From positions 1 to 40,228 of the forward strand of contig SLJB01000073.1 of NCBI GenBank assembly GCA_007135335.1: a stretch of DNA of 40,228 nucleotides, read 5' to 3'. A program made the translations under genes and the position numbers. Under the pieces are notes generated by a model, which was given only the letters and a program-made list of their open reading frames with translations, was not told where the DNA came from and ran no database searches. Source of the stretch: Balneolaceae bacterium. GTDB taxonomy: Bacteria; Bacteroidota; Rhodothermia; Balneolales; Balneolaceae. Positions 19,889 to 30,080 of this stretch are shown here, piece after piece (position 1 is the stretch's first letter; every line of letters starts with the position of its first letter).

Positions 19889-20022
19889 GTGATGATTTGT
19901 TTACCGGGAGGTTGAGATAACACCTGCCTGACCCACAGTGTTTGAGAATTTTTTAAGAAGGCCGATTTTTCATTTGTTTTTTTGCTAGCGGTCTTAAATT
20001 AAAAGGGCGCAATCATCAGAAT

Positions 20023-21330
20023 TCAAGGCAAACCGTTAAAATCCACATTCGGCCCCCGTTCAGATTCTGACCGTTCAAATGTTGACCTAAGAGGTGTTCT
20101 GCCCACAAAAAATCCACCGTTTTCCAAGAAGAAAACTCCATTCTCATCACCCCCGTCAAAATCAAGCCGGTAGCCGGTTTGGGCGATGTCGTCTCCCGTG
20201 AAAGTGGCATGGGTCAGTTCATGCCAGTTGCCTTCGGCATCCGCAGCCCATTGATTGTGATAAAACCCTTTGCGTCCCATAAAGCCATTTTGAGGCAAAA
20301 AGCTTTCGAGGAATGAGTGAGGACGCGTGTACCAGGTATTGGTTTTTGGTCGCAGAAACTGAGCGATTAACTTCCATTTCTGTTGGTTGGGTGAATAAAA
20401 GTACGCTGTGTATATTGTGTTACCGTTCCCGTCAGGTTCCACACTATTCAGAAACCGGTAGGTATTTTCTGCCGACCAGTTGTATCTGAGAAAGCTCTGT
20501 CCGCCCGATCCCTCATTGCCGAATTCGCCGGTTTGTACATCTTCTCCATAATTGAGCAGCTGAATTCGTTGATCTTCCGGGATCTCCTCGGGGTTATCGG
20601 TTTGATACGGACTCCACACTGAAAAAAGTACCCGGCGTTCCGTTTCGGAGTTGACCTGAATACCGAAATATCCTTCGCCAAAACCGTTGGCCATATAAAA
20701 AGATCCTGCCGGATCTTTACCCTCCGGAACGGTCAATTCACTGTAAAACCACTTCAGATCGGTCTGTTCAGGTGTTTCATAACTCAGGTGAACCGAGGGA
20801 CCGCGCCTGCCCCAGTAGTAGCGGCCGTTCGTATTGTCTTTCACATAAGAGAGTGTTGCATCTGCAGGAATTTCAAGAATCAGATCTGATACATCAGCAA
20901 AATCTGGTCCGTTTTTTGTAACCCCCCGAAGCTTTATTTGAATGTACTGATTGCCCGGAAGTTCAAAATCGCCAAACGAAACAAGTTCAAATGATTGAGA
21001 ATTGATTTCAGATGTTCTTGTTTCACCGTTTATGTGAATCGATATCGCACTGTTGCCCGTTTCTGTTTTTGCACGCAATTTAACTTCAGCCGTTACAGGT
21101 TGATGAAGTTTCACAAAGACGCTGAATACACCGGTTGAGTCATGCCACTCTGTTATACCATTTTGGTTGATAAAGCCGGCGTTACCCTTCGTTAAAAAAG
21201 CATTTCCGGCAAGAGCTATCGTTTCCGTCTTGGTTTGGAGGTTGTTTTCCCGGGTTGTGGACTCCGTACAGGAGAGAAATAGCAGAAGTGGCAAAAGCAT
21301 GATAGAAAGTAGATCAGACATGTATTTCAT
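20023..21330 (-). CDS. DUF5077/DUF3472-like secreted lipoprotein of unknown function
   Basis: 435 aa; lipobox LLFLSCTES; YYWGRRGPSVHLSYETPEQTDLKWFYSELTVPEGKDPAGSFYMANGFGEGYFGIQVNSETERRVLFSVWSP and GNEGSGGQSFLRYNW match my memory of DUF3472. Confidence 0.72.
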   Translation of the reverse strand: MKYMSDLLSIMLLPLLLFLSCTESTTRENNLQTKTETIALAGNAFLTKGNAGFINQNGITEWHDSTGVFSVFVKLHQPVTAEVKLRAKTETGNSAISIHINGETRTSEINSQSFELVSFGDFELPGNQYIQIKLRGVTKNGPDFADVSDLILEIPADATLSYVKDNTNGRYYWGRRGPSVHLSYETPEQTDLKWFYSELTVPEGKDPAGSFYMANGFGEGYFGIQVNSETERRVLFSVWSPYQTDNPEEIPEDQRIQLLNYGEDVQTGEFGNEGSGGQSFLRYNWSAENTYRFLNSVEPDGNGNTIYTAYFYSPNQQKWKLIAQFLRPKTNTWYTRPHSFLESFLPQNGFMGRKGFYHNQWAADAEGNWHELTHATFTGDDIAQTGYRLDFDGGDENGVFFLENGGFFVGRTPLRSTFERSESERGPNVDFNGLP

Positions 21331-21372
21331 GATAAAAAACCAGGGTTATGTACAGGTACCGTTCCTACTCAA

Positions 21373-22461
21373 TCAGGTTAGGGATACAATTTTTTTGGTT
21401 CTTACTGATTCATCACAGGCGAGCACAATCTGAAGTGTCTGTAGTGCAACTTTCAGGTGGTCGCTCATATCAATGTCTTCTTTAATCACTTTTAAAAAAT
21501 ACTCCTGCTCAATTTGGCAAAGTTCATCGTGGCCGGGTTCATTCTCTATTTCAATAATCTCATCCTCTTTCACGAGATTATCATTTTCGTCTGTATCGGC
21601 ATGGTGGAGTCGTAATGTATTCACGATACCATGATCTTCAATATCTGCTGATTTACCCTGGGGTTGGCCGTACGTATTTTTTTCGATGGTTATGCTTCCT
21701 TTCGGGCCAATACAATCTTTAATGAAGTAGGCGCTTTCGCTCATCATAGGCCCCCAACCGGATTCATACCATCCAACTGAACCGTCATCAAATACAACCT
21801 GAAGCTGTCCGTAATTGTACATACCGGGTTTCAGATCTGCGTGTAGCCTCGCCCCGATTGCATGCACCTGAACGGGATTTGCTTGGGTCATTTGGCACAT
21901 CATATCTACATAGTGAACGCCACAATCCACAATTGGCGACATTACATCCATCAGGTTTTTATGGACTCTCCACTCTTTACCGGTACTTTGTTGATTCAGG
22001 TTCATACGCATAACGAGTGGTTTCCCGAGGTTTTTGCCTTCATTAACAAATCGCTGCCAACCCGGATGATGACGTGCAATATAGCCTACCAGCACTTTTT
22101 TATTCGCCTTTCGAGCTGCATCGACAACAGCCTGTGCATCAACAATATTTTCTGCTAGAGGCTTTTCAACAAATACATGACAACCTGCTTCAAGTGCTTT
22201 GATGGTGTATTCAGCATGAGTTCCGGGATAGGTGTTAATGGAAACTGCATCGGGCCTTGTTTTCTCTAGAGCCTCTTCATAATTGCTAAATGTTGGAACT
22301 CCACCGAGTTCTTTAGAAAGACGCTCTCTGGATTCCGGCCCTCGGCTCACGAGTCCAGCAATATTAAAATCTTCAATGTTATTGTAAGCTCTTGAGTGAG
22401 ATGTGCCCATATTGCCACAGCCTACCACAAGAATATTGATCTTCTTATTAATGTTATTCAT
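21373..22461 (-). CDS. Gfo/Idh/MocA family oxidoreductase, predicted cytoplasmic
   Basis: 362 aa; INILVVGCGNMGTSHSRAY, GCHVFVEKPLAENIVDAQAVVDAA; no signal peptide. Confidence 0.92.
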   Translation of the reverse strand: MNNINKKINILVVGCGNMGTSHSRAYNNIEDFNIAGLVSRGPESRERLSKELGGVPTFSNYEEALEKTRPDAVSINTYPGTHAEYTIKALEAGCHVFVEKPLAENIVDAQAVVDAARKANKKVLVGYIARHHPGWQRFVNEGKNLGKPLVMRMNLNQQSTGKEWRVHKNLMDVMSPIVDCGVHYVDMMCQMTQANPVQVHAIGARLHADLKPGMYNYGQLQVVFDDGSVGWYESGWGPMMSESAYFIKDCIGPKGSITIEKNTYGQPQGKSADIEDHGIVNTLRLHHADTDENDNLVKEDEIIEIENEPGHDELCQIEQEYFLKVIKEDIDMSDHLKVALQTLQIVLACDESVRTKKIVSLT

Positions 22462-22971
22462 TTCAATTATAAATTTAGATTAATTATGTTAGATTTTAAG
22501 CAAATCAAAACAGTAATTCATACTGTATATCTACTGATTTATAAACTGCAGTTTCAGACTTTAACAAATCATTTAAGTCCTACTTCTAAATCAAACGCTT
22601 CTCTATCATCTGAATTAGTGAGCAATTGATACTTGGTTAAGTTCATTTAAGGCAAAAGATTATTAAAGAAAGATTTTGAAATGTTTCATCTTTTGTTTGA
22701 AGATCTAATCGAAATCCTCACACTCTTTCATAGTGAACAAGTGTAAGTATTTTTTTGCAAATGTGATTCATCAGATAGAAAAAGAAAGAAAAATATACGA
22801 TCAAAGAAAAATAATGAAGAGCAGAAAAGTTCTTTATTTTTTCTATTGACAATACACTTTTTTTTGTTTTTGTTTCAGATGCATGGGATTTAGTCCTTTA
22901 CAAATAATGAAAGTTACTTGTAAAAATCGTGTTAAGTCTCTATTTAAATAATAATTTAGTTATTAAAACTT

Positions 22972-25900
22972 ATGAAATATAGATTACTATTAATTGTTTG
23001 TATGATGTTTGGGATAACCTCAACTGTCATCGCACAATCAGTTGAAGGAACTGTGACCGACGCAGCTACAGGTGAGTATCTTCCTGGTGTGAACATTGTG
23101 ATTGATGGAACAACTACCGGTACAACTACCGACAGGGAAGGATCATATAGTATCTCGGTAGACGGGCCGGGTGTTATATTAAACTTTACATATATAGGCT
23201 ATCGGTCTATTTCGGTAACAGTAACGCCAGAGCATCTCGCTGATGGTTTAAATATTCAGATGACAGATGATGTGGCACTACTCGAAGAGATGGTGGTTGT
23301 CGGGTTCGGAACGCAGCGTAGAGCAGATATTACCGGTGCAGTGAGCACCGTAAATGCTGAACAAATCGAAAGAAGATCGGTCGGTAATACAGCGCTTGCC
23401 TTACAGGGACAATCTCCGGGACTTACAGTCCAGTACCAGGGTGGGCAACCGGGTGAAGAGACTGCAAATATCCGAATTCGTGGTACAGGAACATTAAATA
23501 ATCCGAATCCTCTGGTTTTAGTTGATGGAGTGGAGCAATCACTGGCATCTGTGGAATCGTCAAATATTGCTGATATTACAATTCTTAAAGATGCTGCTTC
23601 AGCTGCAATTTATGGGTCACGTGCGGCAAATGGTGTGATTCTTATCACAACCAAACGAGGAACAGAATCAGGAGTTGTAATTAACTACAATACATATGGA
23701 TCCATACAAAATATGCTTGGCTGGCCGGAACCAGCCAGTGATGAAGATTGGATGCGTTTAAGAAATGAAGCGGATGTTGCGGCCGGTGGCCAACCATTCT
23801 TTTCTGAGGAATATATTTCCAATGTTCTTGCCGGCACAAATCCAATGCAATACCCCTGGGCTGATTGGGCAGCTGGAGCTTTTCGTGATAATGCATTTGA
23901 ACAGAGTCACGAATTAACCGTTTCAACCGGCGGGTCAAATGCAAGAGTTTTTGCGGCTATAAGTCATTTAGGCCAGGAAGGTGTCATACAAAACTTTGAT
24001 AACCAGCGTACTTCATTCAGAGTTAACAGTGATATTTTTCTGAGTGATAACTTAACCTTGCAGGCAAATCTTTTGTACAGAGACAGGAAGACAACAGGTC
24101 CCGGTTTCACAGGACAAAGAATAACTCAGGCAATACTGCACATGAACCGCGATGCTGTAATGAGTTATCCTGACGGGCAAAATGCTACCGGTGATTTACT
24201 CTTTGGATCCTGGAACGCACATATAATGGCTAACAGCGGAGAAACGATCAGAGATAGTGATGATATTGTAGGGACGGTTGGGTTGAAATACGATATTAAT
24301 GATAATCTGTCTATTGAGGGAGATTTCACTGTTAATAATACAACGACCAACGAGTCAGTATTCCGCGAATCACGAAATGGAATGATAGATTACAGAACCG
24401 GGCAGCCGGTTGCTGCTTCAGGATGGTTTGCGACGAATACACTTCAAGAAGGCAGTTATGCGCGGAATGAGTTAAGTCAGCGTGCCTTTTTAAACTATAC
24501 AGAATCATTTGGCGCAAGCAATGTGAGTGCTTTGGTTGGTTATGAAGAGATCTATACCAGTGCAGAACAATCCTCTGCAGCAAGAGCCGGCTTTTTTAAT
24601 AACGATTTACGATTGTTATCAGCTGGCGATGCAGGAAATCAGCGAACGTGCCAGTCATACAACGACTCCGGTAACTTTACGGGCTCATGCTTTAAGTCTG
24701 AATGGAGAAACCGATCCTTTTTTGGCCGTGTAAATTACTCTTATGATAACCGATACTCTGTACAGGCAAATGTTAGGTATGATGGTTCATCCCGCTTTGC
24801 TGAAGGAAACAGATGGGGATTCTTTCCGTCGTTTTCAGCCGGTTGGAGAATTTCGAGTGAGTCATTTATGGATGAAATAGACTTATTCAGTAACCTTAGA
24901 GTAAGGGCATCATGGGGACAGTTAGGGAATGAGCGTGTAAGCGCTAATGAAAGAGCCGGACTTCATAACTTTCTAAATAATTATAATTTAGGTTTGTCAT
25001 ATCAATTTGGAGGAAATGTTGTGCCGGCAGCGGCTGTAACTGCAGCAGGAAATCCGAATTTCAGCTGGGAAACAACAACCATGACCAATATTGGTTTGGA
25101 TATGGGGTTCCTGGATGATAGAATTGAAGTTGTTGCTGAGTATTTCTGGAATTATACAAGTGATATACTTCTGGCTTTACCGGTGCCATCAAGTGTTGGA
25201 GTGAGCCCCCCTACTCAAAATGCGGGAGAAGTTTCAAACATTGGATGGGAAGTGGGCGTGAACTTAAGAAGTTCACCAAGATCTGATAGCAACTTTCAGT
25301 ACTCTGCAGGTCTTACACTTTCAGATGCAGTGAATAAAATTGAAAGTTTAAGTGGTGAAGGGCCGTTTTATCCGGATAAATTCTCTGTATGGGTAGAAGG
25401 ACATTCTATAAATTCACTGCGCGGATATAAATCCCCCGGAATTTACAGAACACAAGCAGATTTAGATCGATATACTGCCCGTATTAGCCCGAACGCTACT
25501 ATCGGAGATATTATCTATGAAGACCTTACGGGTGACGGAGCTCTTACAGCCCGGTTGTTCCCTGATGGAGATCACGTAATTCTTGGAAACGAAGATCCAA
25601 GGTATGAGATTGGTTTCAATTTCAGTGCATCATACAAAGGGCTTGATTTTGGGATGTTTTGGCAGGGAGTTCTACAGCAATATCGCCTGCTTGATGGTGC
25701 TCTTAATGAAGGACCAAACTGGCAAAACTATATTCCTGCAATTATGGCTCGCGAACGCTTTCACCCGGTAAACAATCCTGATGGTACATGGCCACGGGTT
25801 ATTACCGGAAATACATGGAATTTGGAAGAGACCGAGTTTTGGTTTTTGGACTCTAAGTATATGAGGCTGAAACACATTCAGGTTGGTTATACTATTCCTT

Positions 25901-26058
25901 TCCAGCAGGCCGTGCAGAATTTGAGGATATATGTTTCAGGTGAAAACTTGTTGACGTTTACAGCAAATGAACTCTACGATCCGGAAACACCACGGGGTAG
26001 AAGTCAATTTTTCCCACATGCCAAAAAGGTTAGCCTTGGCTTAAATGTCACATTTTAA
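22972..26058 (+). CDS. SusC/RagA-family TonB-dependent outer-membrane transporter (second pair)
   Basis: 1028 aa; signal peptide, VEGTVTDAATGEYLPGVNIVIDGTTTG, LEEMVVVGFGTQRRADITGAV TonB-box-like segment, PLVLVDGVEQ...ITILKDAASAAIYGSRAANGVILITTKRG, C-terminal VSLGLNVTF. Confidence 0.96.
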   Translation: MKYRLLLIVCMMFGITSTVIAQSVEGTVTDAATGEYLPGVNIVIDGTTTGTTTDREGSYSISVDGPGVILNFTYIGYRSISVTVTPEHLADGLNIQMTDDVALLEEMVVVGFGTQRRADITGAVSTVNAEQIERRSVGNTALALQGQSPGLTVQYQGGQPGEETANIRIRGTGTLNNPNPLVLVDGVEQSLASVESSNIADITILKDAASAAIYGSRAANGVILITTKRGTESGVVINYNTYGSIQNMLGWPEPASDEDWMRLRNEADVAAGGQPFFSEEYISNVLAGTNPMQYPWADWAAGAFRDNAFEQSHELTVSTGGSNARVFAAISHLGQEGVIQNFDNQRTSFRVNSDIFLSDNLTLQANLLYRDRKTTGPGFTGQRITQAILHMNRDAVMSYPDGQNATGDLLFGSWNAHIMANSGETIRDSDDIVGTVGLKYDINDNLSIEGDFTVNNTTTNESVFRESRNGMIDYRTGQPVAASGWFATNTLQEGSYARNELSQRAFLNYTESFGASNVSALVGYEEIYTSAEQSSAARAGFFNNDLRLLSAGDAGNQRTCQSYNDSGNFTGSCFKSEWRNRSFFGRVNYSYDNRYSVQANVRYDGSSRFAEGNRWGFFPSFSAGWRISSESFMDEIDLFSNLRVRASWGQLGNERVSANERAGLHNFLNNYNLGLSYQFGGNVVPAAAVTAAGNPNFSWETTTMTNIGLDMGFLDDRIEVVAEYFWNYTSDILLALPVPSSVGVSPPTQNAGEVSNIGWEVGVNLRSSPRSDSNFQYSAGLTLSDAVNKIESLSGEGPFYPDKFSVWVEGHSINSLRGYKSPGIYRTQADLDRYTARISPNATIGDIIYEDLTGDGALTARLFPDGDHVILGNEDPRYEIGFNFSASYKGLDFGMFWQGVLQQYRLLDGALNEGPNWQNYIPAIMARERFHPVNNPDGTWPRVITGNTWNLEETEFWFLDSKYMRLKHIQVGYTIPFQQAVQNLRIYVSGENLLTFTANELYDPETPRGRSQFFPHAKKVSLGLNVTF

Positions 26059-26072
26059 ACATTTATAATATT

Positions 26073-27650
26073 ATGAGATTACATATTAAAAACATTTTAT
26101 TAAGCAAGTTAAGCATAGTGTTGATTGTCGCTTTATTTGTTGGGTGTGATCAAGGTCTTGAATTTGCACCCACAGGTTCAGTAACAGAGGAGATATACTG
26201 GCAGCGTGCCAGTGATGCAGTAACAGCTGTAAATGCTGCTTACGCCAGCTTAGATGATCTTACTATGGTACTTCAGCTGGATGGAGTTACGGATATATCT
26301 TACAGGGCCGGTTCAGGTCCGGGGACTCTTCATGATGTAACTGCCGGAAATATTGTGGCTTCTAATGCTGCAATAACAGCTATCTGGAACAGATATTATG
26401 TAGGCCTGCGAAGAGCCAACGATGTTATTGCTAACATCGGTAAGGTGGAATTCGGTGATCAGGAACTACTAAATCGTGTAGAGGCTGAAGCAAGGTTCTT
26501 GAGGGCATACTACTATACCCAGTTAACCACACTGTGGGGTGATGTGCCATTTCCATTAGAACCAACAACTATAGCCGATAATATTCCAAGATCCCCTAAA
26601 GATGAAATCGTTACATTCATAATCAGTGAACTTAACGATATTATTAATTCAAATGCATTACCCTTAAGCTATAGCGGGAGTAACGTAGGGCGTGCAACTC
26701 ATGGAGCTGCTCTTGCACTTAAAGCCAGGGTTGCTTTAAGAAATAGCATGTGGACTGTTGCGAAGGATGCTGCACAAGCTGTAATGAATCTTGGTGTGTA
26801 TGAATTATATCCTGACTACCAGGAGTTGTTTCAGCGAGACGGTCAAAATTCATCGGAAGTTATTTTTGATCGGCAGTATACAGAAGGCGGTAATACGTAT
26901 AATGCATTTGCTTATTCAGCCTCCTCACTGGGGGGGAACTCCATAGTTGAGCCCATTCACAAATTTTATCAGAAATTTGAGTTTAAAGGGCCACGAAACC
27001 CCGATAATCCCTATGAAAACATAGATCCTCGCTGGGATCATACTGTTTACTACACAGGGCAGCCAAGATTTGATGGAGATCCAAGGGGCTATGATTCAAC
27101 ACCCACAAGCAATACTGCCGACAGGGTTAACTCAACGGAAGCATCCACCCAGCACGGCTATAATTTGAAAAAATGGGTAGATCATGCGGCTTACAGTGCA
27201 AATGCGAGTAACGGATCAACAAATATGATCTTGATTCGATATGCAGATGTATTACTAATGTATGCAGAGGCAAAAATCGAATTGGGTGAAATTGATCAAT
27301 CCGTTTATGATGCCATTAATCAGATCCGCCAGCGGCCTACTGTTGAGATGCCTCCCGTGGAAGGCCCGCACTCACAAAATGAATTACGAGAGATCCTTCG
27401 TAATGAACGTGTTGTAGAACTTGGGTTTGAAGGTTTACGTCTTTATGATATGAATCGATGGCGAATTGGTGAAGAGAAGCAAGGTGAAGTCTTCGGAGCA
27501 CACTTTCAAAGGCCAAATGGTGAGTGGTATTTACAAACCATTGGTTTTACCCGCCAGTTTAATCCTAACAGGGACTATTTGTGGCCAATACCGAGCCAGG
27601 AAATAAATAATAATGATGCTATTACACAAAATAATCCGGGCTATAATTAA
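26073..27650 (+). CDS. SusD/RagB-family nutrient-binding lipoprotein (second pair)
   Basis: 525 aa; lipobox LFVGCDQ; ARFLRAYYYTQLTTLWGDVPFPLEPT, LIRYADVLLMYAEAKIELGE, LREILRNERVVELGFEGLRLYDMNRWRIGE, YLWPIPSQEINNN. Confidence 0.97.
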   Translation: MRLHIKNILLSKLSIVLIVALFVGCDQGLEFAPTGSVTEEIYWQRASDAVTAVNAAYASLDDLTMVLQLDGVTDISYRAGSGPGTLHDVTAGNIVASNAAITAIWNRYYVGLRRANDVIANIGKVEFGDQELLNRVEAEARFLRAYYYTQLTTLWGDVPFPLEPTTIADNIPRSPKDEIVTFIISELNDIINSNALPLSYSGSNVGRATHGAALALKARVALRNSMWTVAKDAAQAVMNLGVYELYPDYQELFQRDGQNSSEVIFDRQYTEGGNTYNAFAYSASSLGGNSIVEPIHKFYQKFEFKGPRNPDNPYENIDPRWDHTVYYTGQPRFDGDPRGYDSTPTSNTADRVNSTEASTQHGYNLKKWVDHAAYSANASNGSTNMILIRYADVLLMYAEAKIELGEIDQSVYDAINQIRQRPTVEMPPVEGPHSQNELREILRNERVVELGFEGLRLYDMNRWRIGEEKQGEVFGAHFQRPNGEWYLQTIGFTRQFNPNRDYLWPIPSQEINNNDAITQNNPGYN

Positions 27651-27702
27651 TGTGCCTGGACTTATTTGAGATAATATATTCAGGTTGATTATTATTTACA
27701 TT

Positions 27703-27742
27703 ACACCTGCAGGCCGCAATAATGCGGCTTACAGGTGTTTTA
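27703..27742 (+). terminator. Terminator/attenuator-like hairpin after the second SusD gene
   Basis: ACACCTGCAGGCCGCA-ATAA-TGCGGCTTACAGGTGT (16-bp arms, one mismatch, one G-U) followed by a short T-rich tail. Confidence 0.75.
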
Positions 27743-27767
27743 TAATTTAATTCTATAATAATTTATT

Positions 27768-29135
27768 ATGAAGAAAACAGAACAGAGTCGCCGTAAATTT
27801 CTATCAACAATGGCACTGGGTGCGGCAGGAAGTTTTGGAGCCGGAAGTTTGCTGGCCGGCTGCGCGGGTACAAATGCGGTGAGCCTGCCTTCGTCATATC
27901 AGGATTTAAGTATGCGTAAACAAGCACCGGATGGCCCTGTTTTAAGAGCGGGTGTTATTGGATGTGGGGGACGCGGAACCGGTGCAGCGATAAATTTTGT
28001 GGATGCCGGCCCAAATCTTGAGATTGTGGCATTAGGTGATATATTCCCCGACCAGTTACAGAAGAGCCGGGATGCAATTAAACTGGCAAGAGGGATTGAG
28101 GTTGCCGACGAGAATTGTTTTACAGGTTTTGATAATTATCAAAAAGTTATTGATGCCGGTGTTGATGTTGTAATTGTAGCTACTCCCCCTTTCTTTCGCC
28201 CTCAGCATGTAAAAGCTGCTATTGATGCGGGTAAGCATGTATTCCAGGAAAAACCTATAGCTGTAGATCCTTACGGTGCCCGAATTATGGATGAAGTGAC
28301 TGCAAAGGCGAAGGAGAATAACCTTTGCATAGTCAGTGGCACAATTCGCCGGTATCAAAAAGATTACATTGAAACCCACCGACAGGTAGCAAATGGAGAA
28401 ATTGGTGAGGTGATTGGTGCACATATTATCCGAAACGGTGGGGCTCTCTGGTGGATTGAGCGTAAACCCGAATGGTCTGATATGGAATATATGATTCGCA
28501 ACTGGGGCAACTTTTCTTGGCTGTCCGGTGATCATATAGTGGAAATGTTTATCCATGAAGTGGATGTAATGAGTTGGTACGTTGGGTCTAACCCATTAAA
28601 AGCCATAGGATATGGAGGTCGCCAGCAACGAATTTCGGGTGATCAGTTTGATCAGTTTAGCATTGTCTATGATTATGGAAATGGCAAAAAAGTACATTGC
28701 GCTACCCGCCAGATTAATGGTTGTGCTAATGGCAGATCACAAATTATAACCGGAACGAAAGGTTATGCTGATGCGAGCGGTTCATTGTACAATTATAATG
28801 ATGAACTTATCTGGGAATATCCACACCCCGGTGATGATGACCCCGATAACAAATGGTTTGTAAATAATCCACTGATTCAGGAACATGTAGAACTTATTAC
28901 TGCAATAAGAACCGGGAATTATATCAATGATTCACCCGAACAAATAAAATCTACGCGCATATCTATTATGGGAAGAATGGCCGCCTACACAGGGCGCGAA
29001 ATCAGCTGGGATGAGGTATTAAATTCAGATTTACGCCTTGGACCGGAGAAGCTGGAATTTGGACCTGTAAAGGAGATGTCTGAAGTACCACCTGTAGTCG
29101 GTAGAGCTCCGGCACCAACAGATCGTTACTCCTGA
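27768..29135 (+). CDS. Gfo/Idh/MocA family oxidoreductase, Tat leader with lipobox
   Basis: 455 aa; SRRKFLSTMALGAAGSFGAGSLLAGCAG; RAGVIGCGGRGTGAA; GKHVFQEKPIAVDPYGARIM; SGTIRRYQKDYIETHRQ. Confidence 0.92.
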   Translation: MKKTEQSRRKFLSTMALGAAGSFGAGSLLAGCAGTNAVSLPSSYQDLSMRKQAPDGPVLRAGVIGCGGRGTGAAINFVDAGPNLEIVALGDIFPDQLQKSRDAIKLARGIEVADENCFTGFDNYQKVIDAGVDVVIVATPPFFRPQHVKAAIDAGKHVFQEKPIAVDPYGARIMDEVTAKAKENNLCIVSGTIRRYQKDYIETHRQVANGEIGEVIGAHIIRNGGALWWIERKPEWSDMEYMIRNWGNFSWLSGDHIVEMFIHEVDVMSWYVGSNPLKAIGYGGRQQRISGDQFDQFSIVYDYGNGKKVHCATRQINGCANGRSQIITGTKGYADASGSLYNYNDELIWEYPHPGDDDPDNKWFVNNPLIQEHVELITAIRTGNYINDSPEQIKSTRISIMGRMAAYTGREISWDEVLNSDLRLGPEKLEFGPVKEMSEVPPVVGRAPAPTDRYS

Positions 29136-29163
29136 AATCAGCCAAGTACAAAGAAAATAGAAC

Positions 29164-29212
29164 AAGAATGGTAGTTTTGGGTTCGATTTACAAAGAACCC
29201 AAACATTCTTTT
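29164..29212 (+). terminator. Candidate terminator hairpin after the Gfo/Idh/MocA gene
   Basis: AAGAATG-(GTAGT bulge)-TTTGGGTTC ... GAACCCAAA-CATTCTT followed by TTTC. Confidence 0.55.
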
Positions 29213-29284
29213 CTATAAGTACGCCACGCCAGAGTACTGCCTGCACACTATAAACCGGTAATCTAAATTATTGAATCATATATT

Positions 29285-30037
29285 ATGAACAGAAGAGAAT
29301 TTGCAAAGAATGCACTAATGGCCTCCACAATGTTGGGTACGGCATCCGGTATTAACAAACTTGCACAAAACAGCCTTTCATTATCGGATGGAGATATACC
29401 CGCTTTTAAAAAACTGTTCAACGGGAGAGATCTTACAAATTTTGTGGATGTGAATACTTCCGATGATACCTGGAAGGTTGAAGATGGCATTTTAAAATGT
29501 ACAGGCTGGCCAATTGGTGTAATGCGCACAGAAAAACAGTATGAAAATTTTATCCTTGATGTAGAGTGGAGATTTTTGGAGGAAGGCGGGAATTCGGGGA
29601 TGTTTGTCTGGGCTGATGGTGAGCCATTTGAAGACAGACCATTTCCTACGGGTATGGAAGTACAAATGCTCGATCCTGAATGGGCTGTGATTAATGAACG
29701 GCCTGTAGAATACGTTCACGGACACTTGTTTCCCGTAATGGGTCTGGAGGGAACCATTCCGGATAACCCTTCTGAAATCAGAGGACGAAGTAAAGCTCTT
29801 GAAAACAGAATGAATAATACCTTTCAGTGGAACAGGTACATTCTTGTTGCTGTAGATGGTACGCTGAAACTATCGGTAAATGGGAAATTTGTAAACGGAA
29901 TACGTTCACCAAAACGGAAAAAAGGGTATATATGTCCCGAAGCAGAAGGTGCTGAAATTCATTTCAGAAAAATTGATATTATGGAACTGCCCGGTAGTGT
30001 TATAACCGAAGATCAGATAGCACCGAAAGTGGGCTGA
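29285..30037 (+). CDS. DUF1080 (PF06439, 3-keto-disaccharide hydrolase-like) protein, Tat-like leader
   Basis: 250 aa; NRREFAKNALMAST leader; KKLFNGRDLTNFVDV...TWKVEDGILKCTGWPIGVMRTEKQYENFILDVEWRFLEEGGNSGMFVWADG; GMEVQMLDPEW. Confidence 0.88.
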   Translation: MNRREFAKNALMASTMLGTASGINKLAQNSLSLSDGDIPAFKKLFNGRDLTNFVDVNTSDDTWKVEDGILKCTGWPIGVMRTEKQYENFILDVEWRFLEEGGNSGMFVWADGEPFEDRPFPTGMEVQMLDPEWAVINERPVEYVHGHLFPVMGLEGTIPDNPSEIRGRSKALENRMNNTFQWNRYILVAVDGTLKLSVNGKFVNGIRSPKRKKGYICPEAEGAEIHFRKIDIMELPGSVITEDQIAPKVG

Positions 30038-30080
30038 TACTTTTTATTACTGTTTAGAGTAACCTTCAAATCAATAAAAA

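Noticed and set aside
19889-20022. Bidirectional terminator between convergent genes (AAGGCCG...CGGTCTT)
   Set aside because: Short stem with a wobble pair and a loop of over 20 nt; too weak to call.
18893-22890. Shared ATGCATGGG 9-mer upstream of 18977 (minus orientation) and upstream of the second susC
   Set aside because: Only nine bases and partly palindromic; can arise by chance in a 40-kb window.
28056-28556. 166-aa minus-strand ORF
   Set aside because: Antisense to the Gfo/Idh/MocA CDS at 27768..29135 with no family signature.
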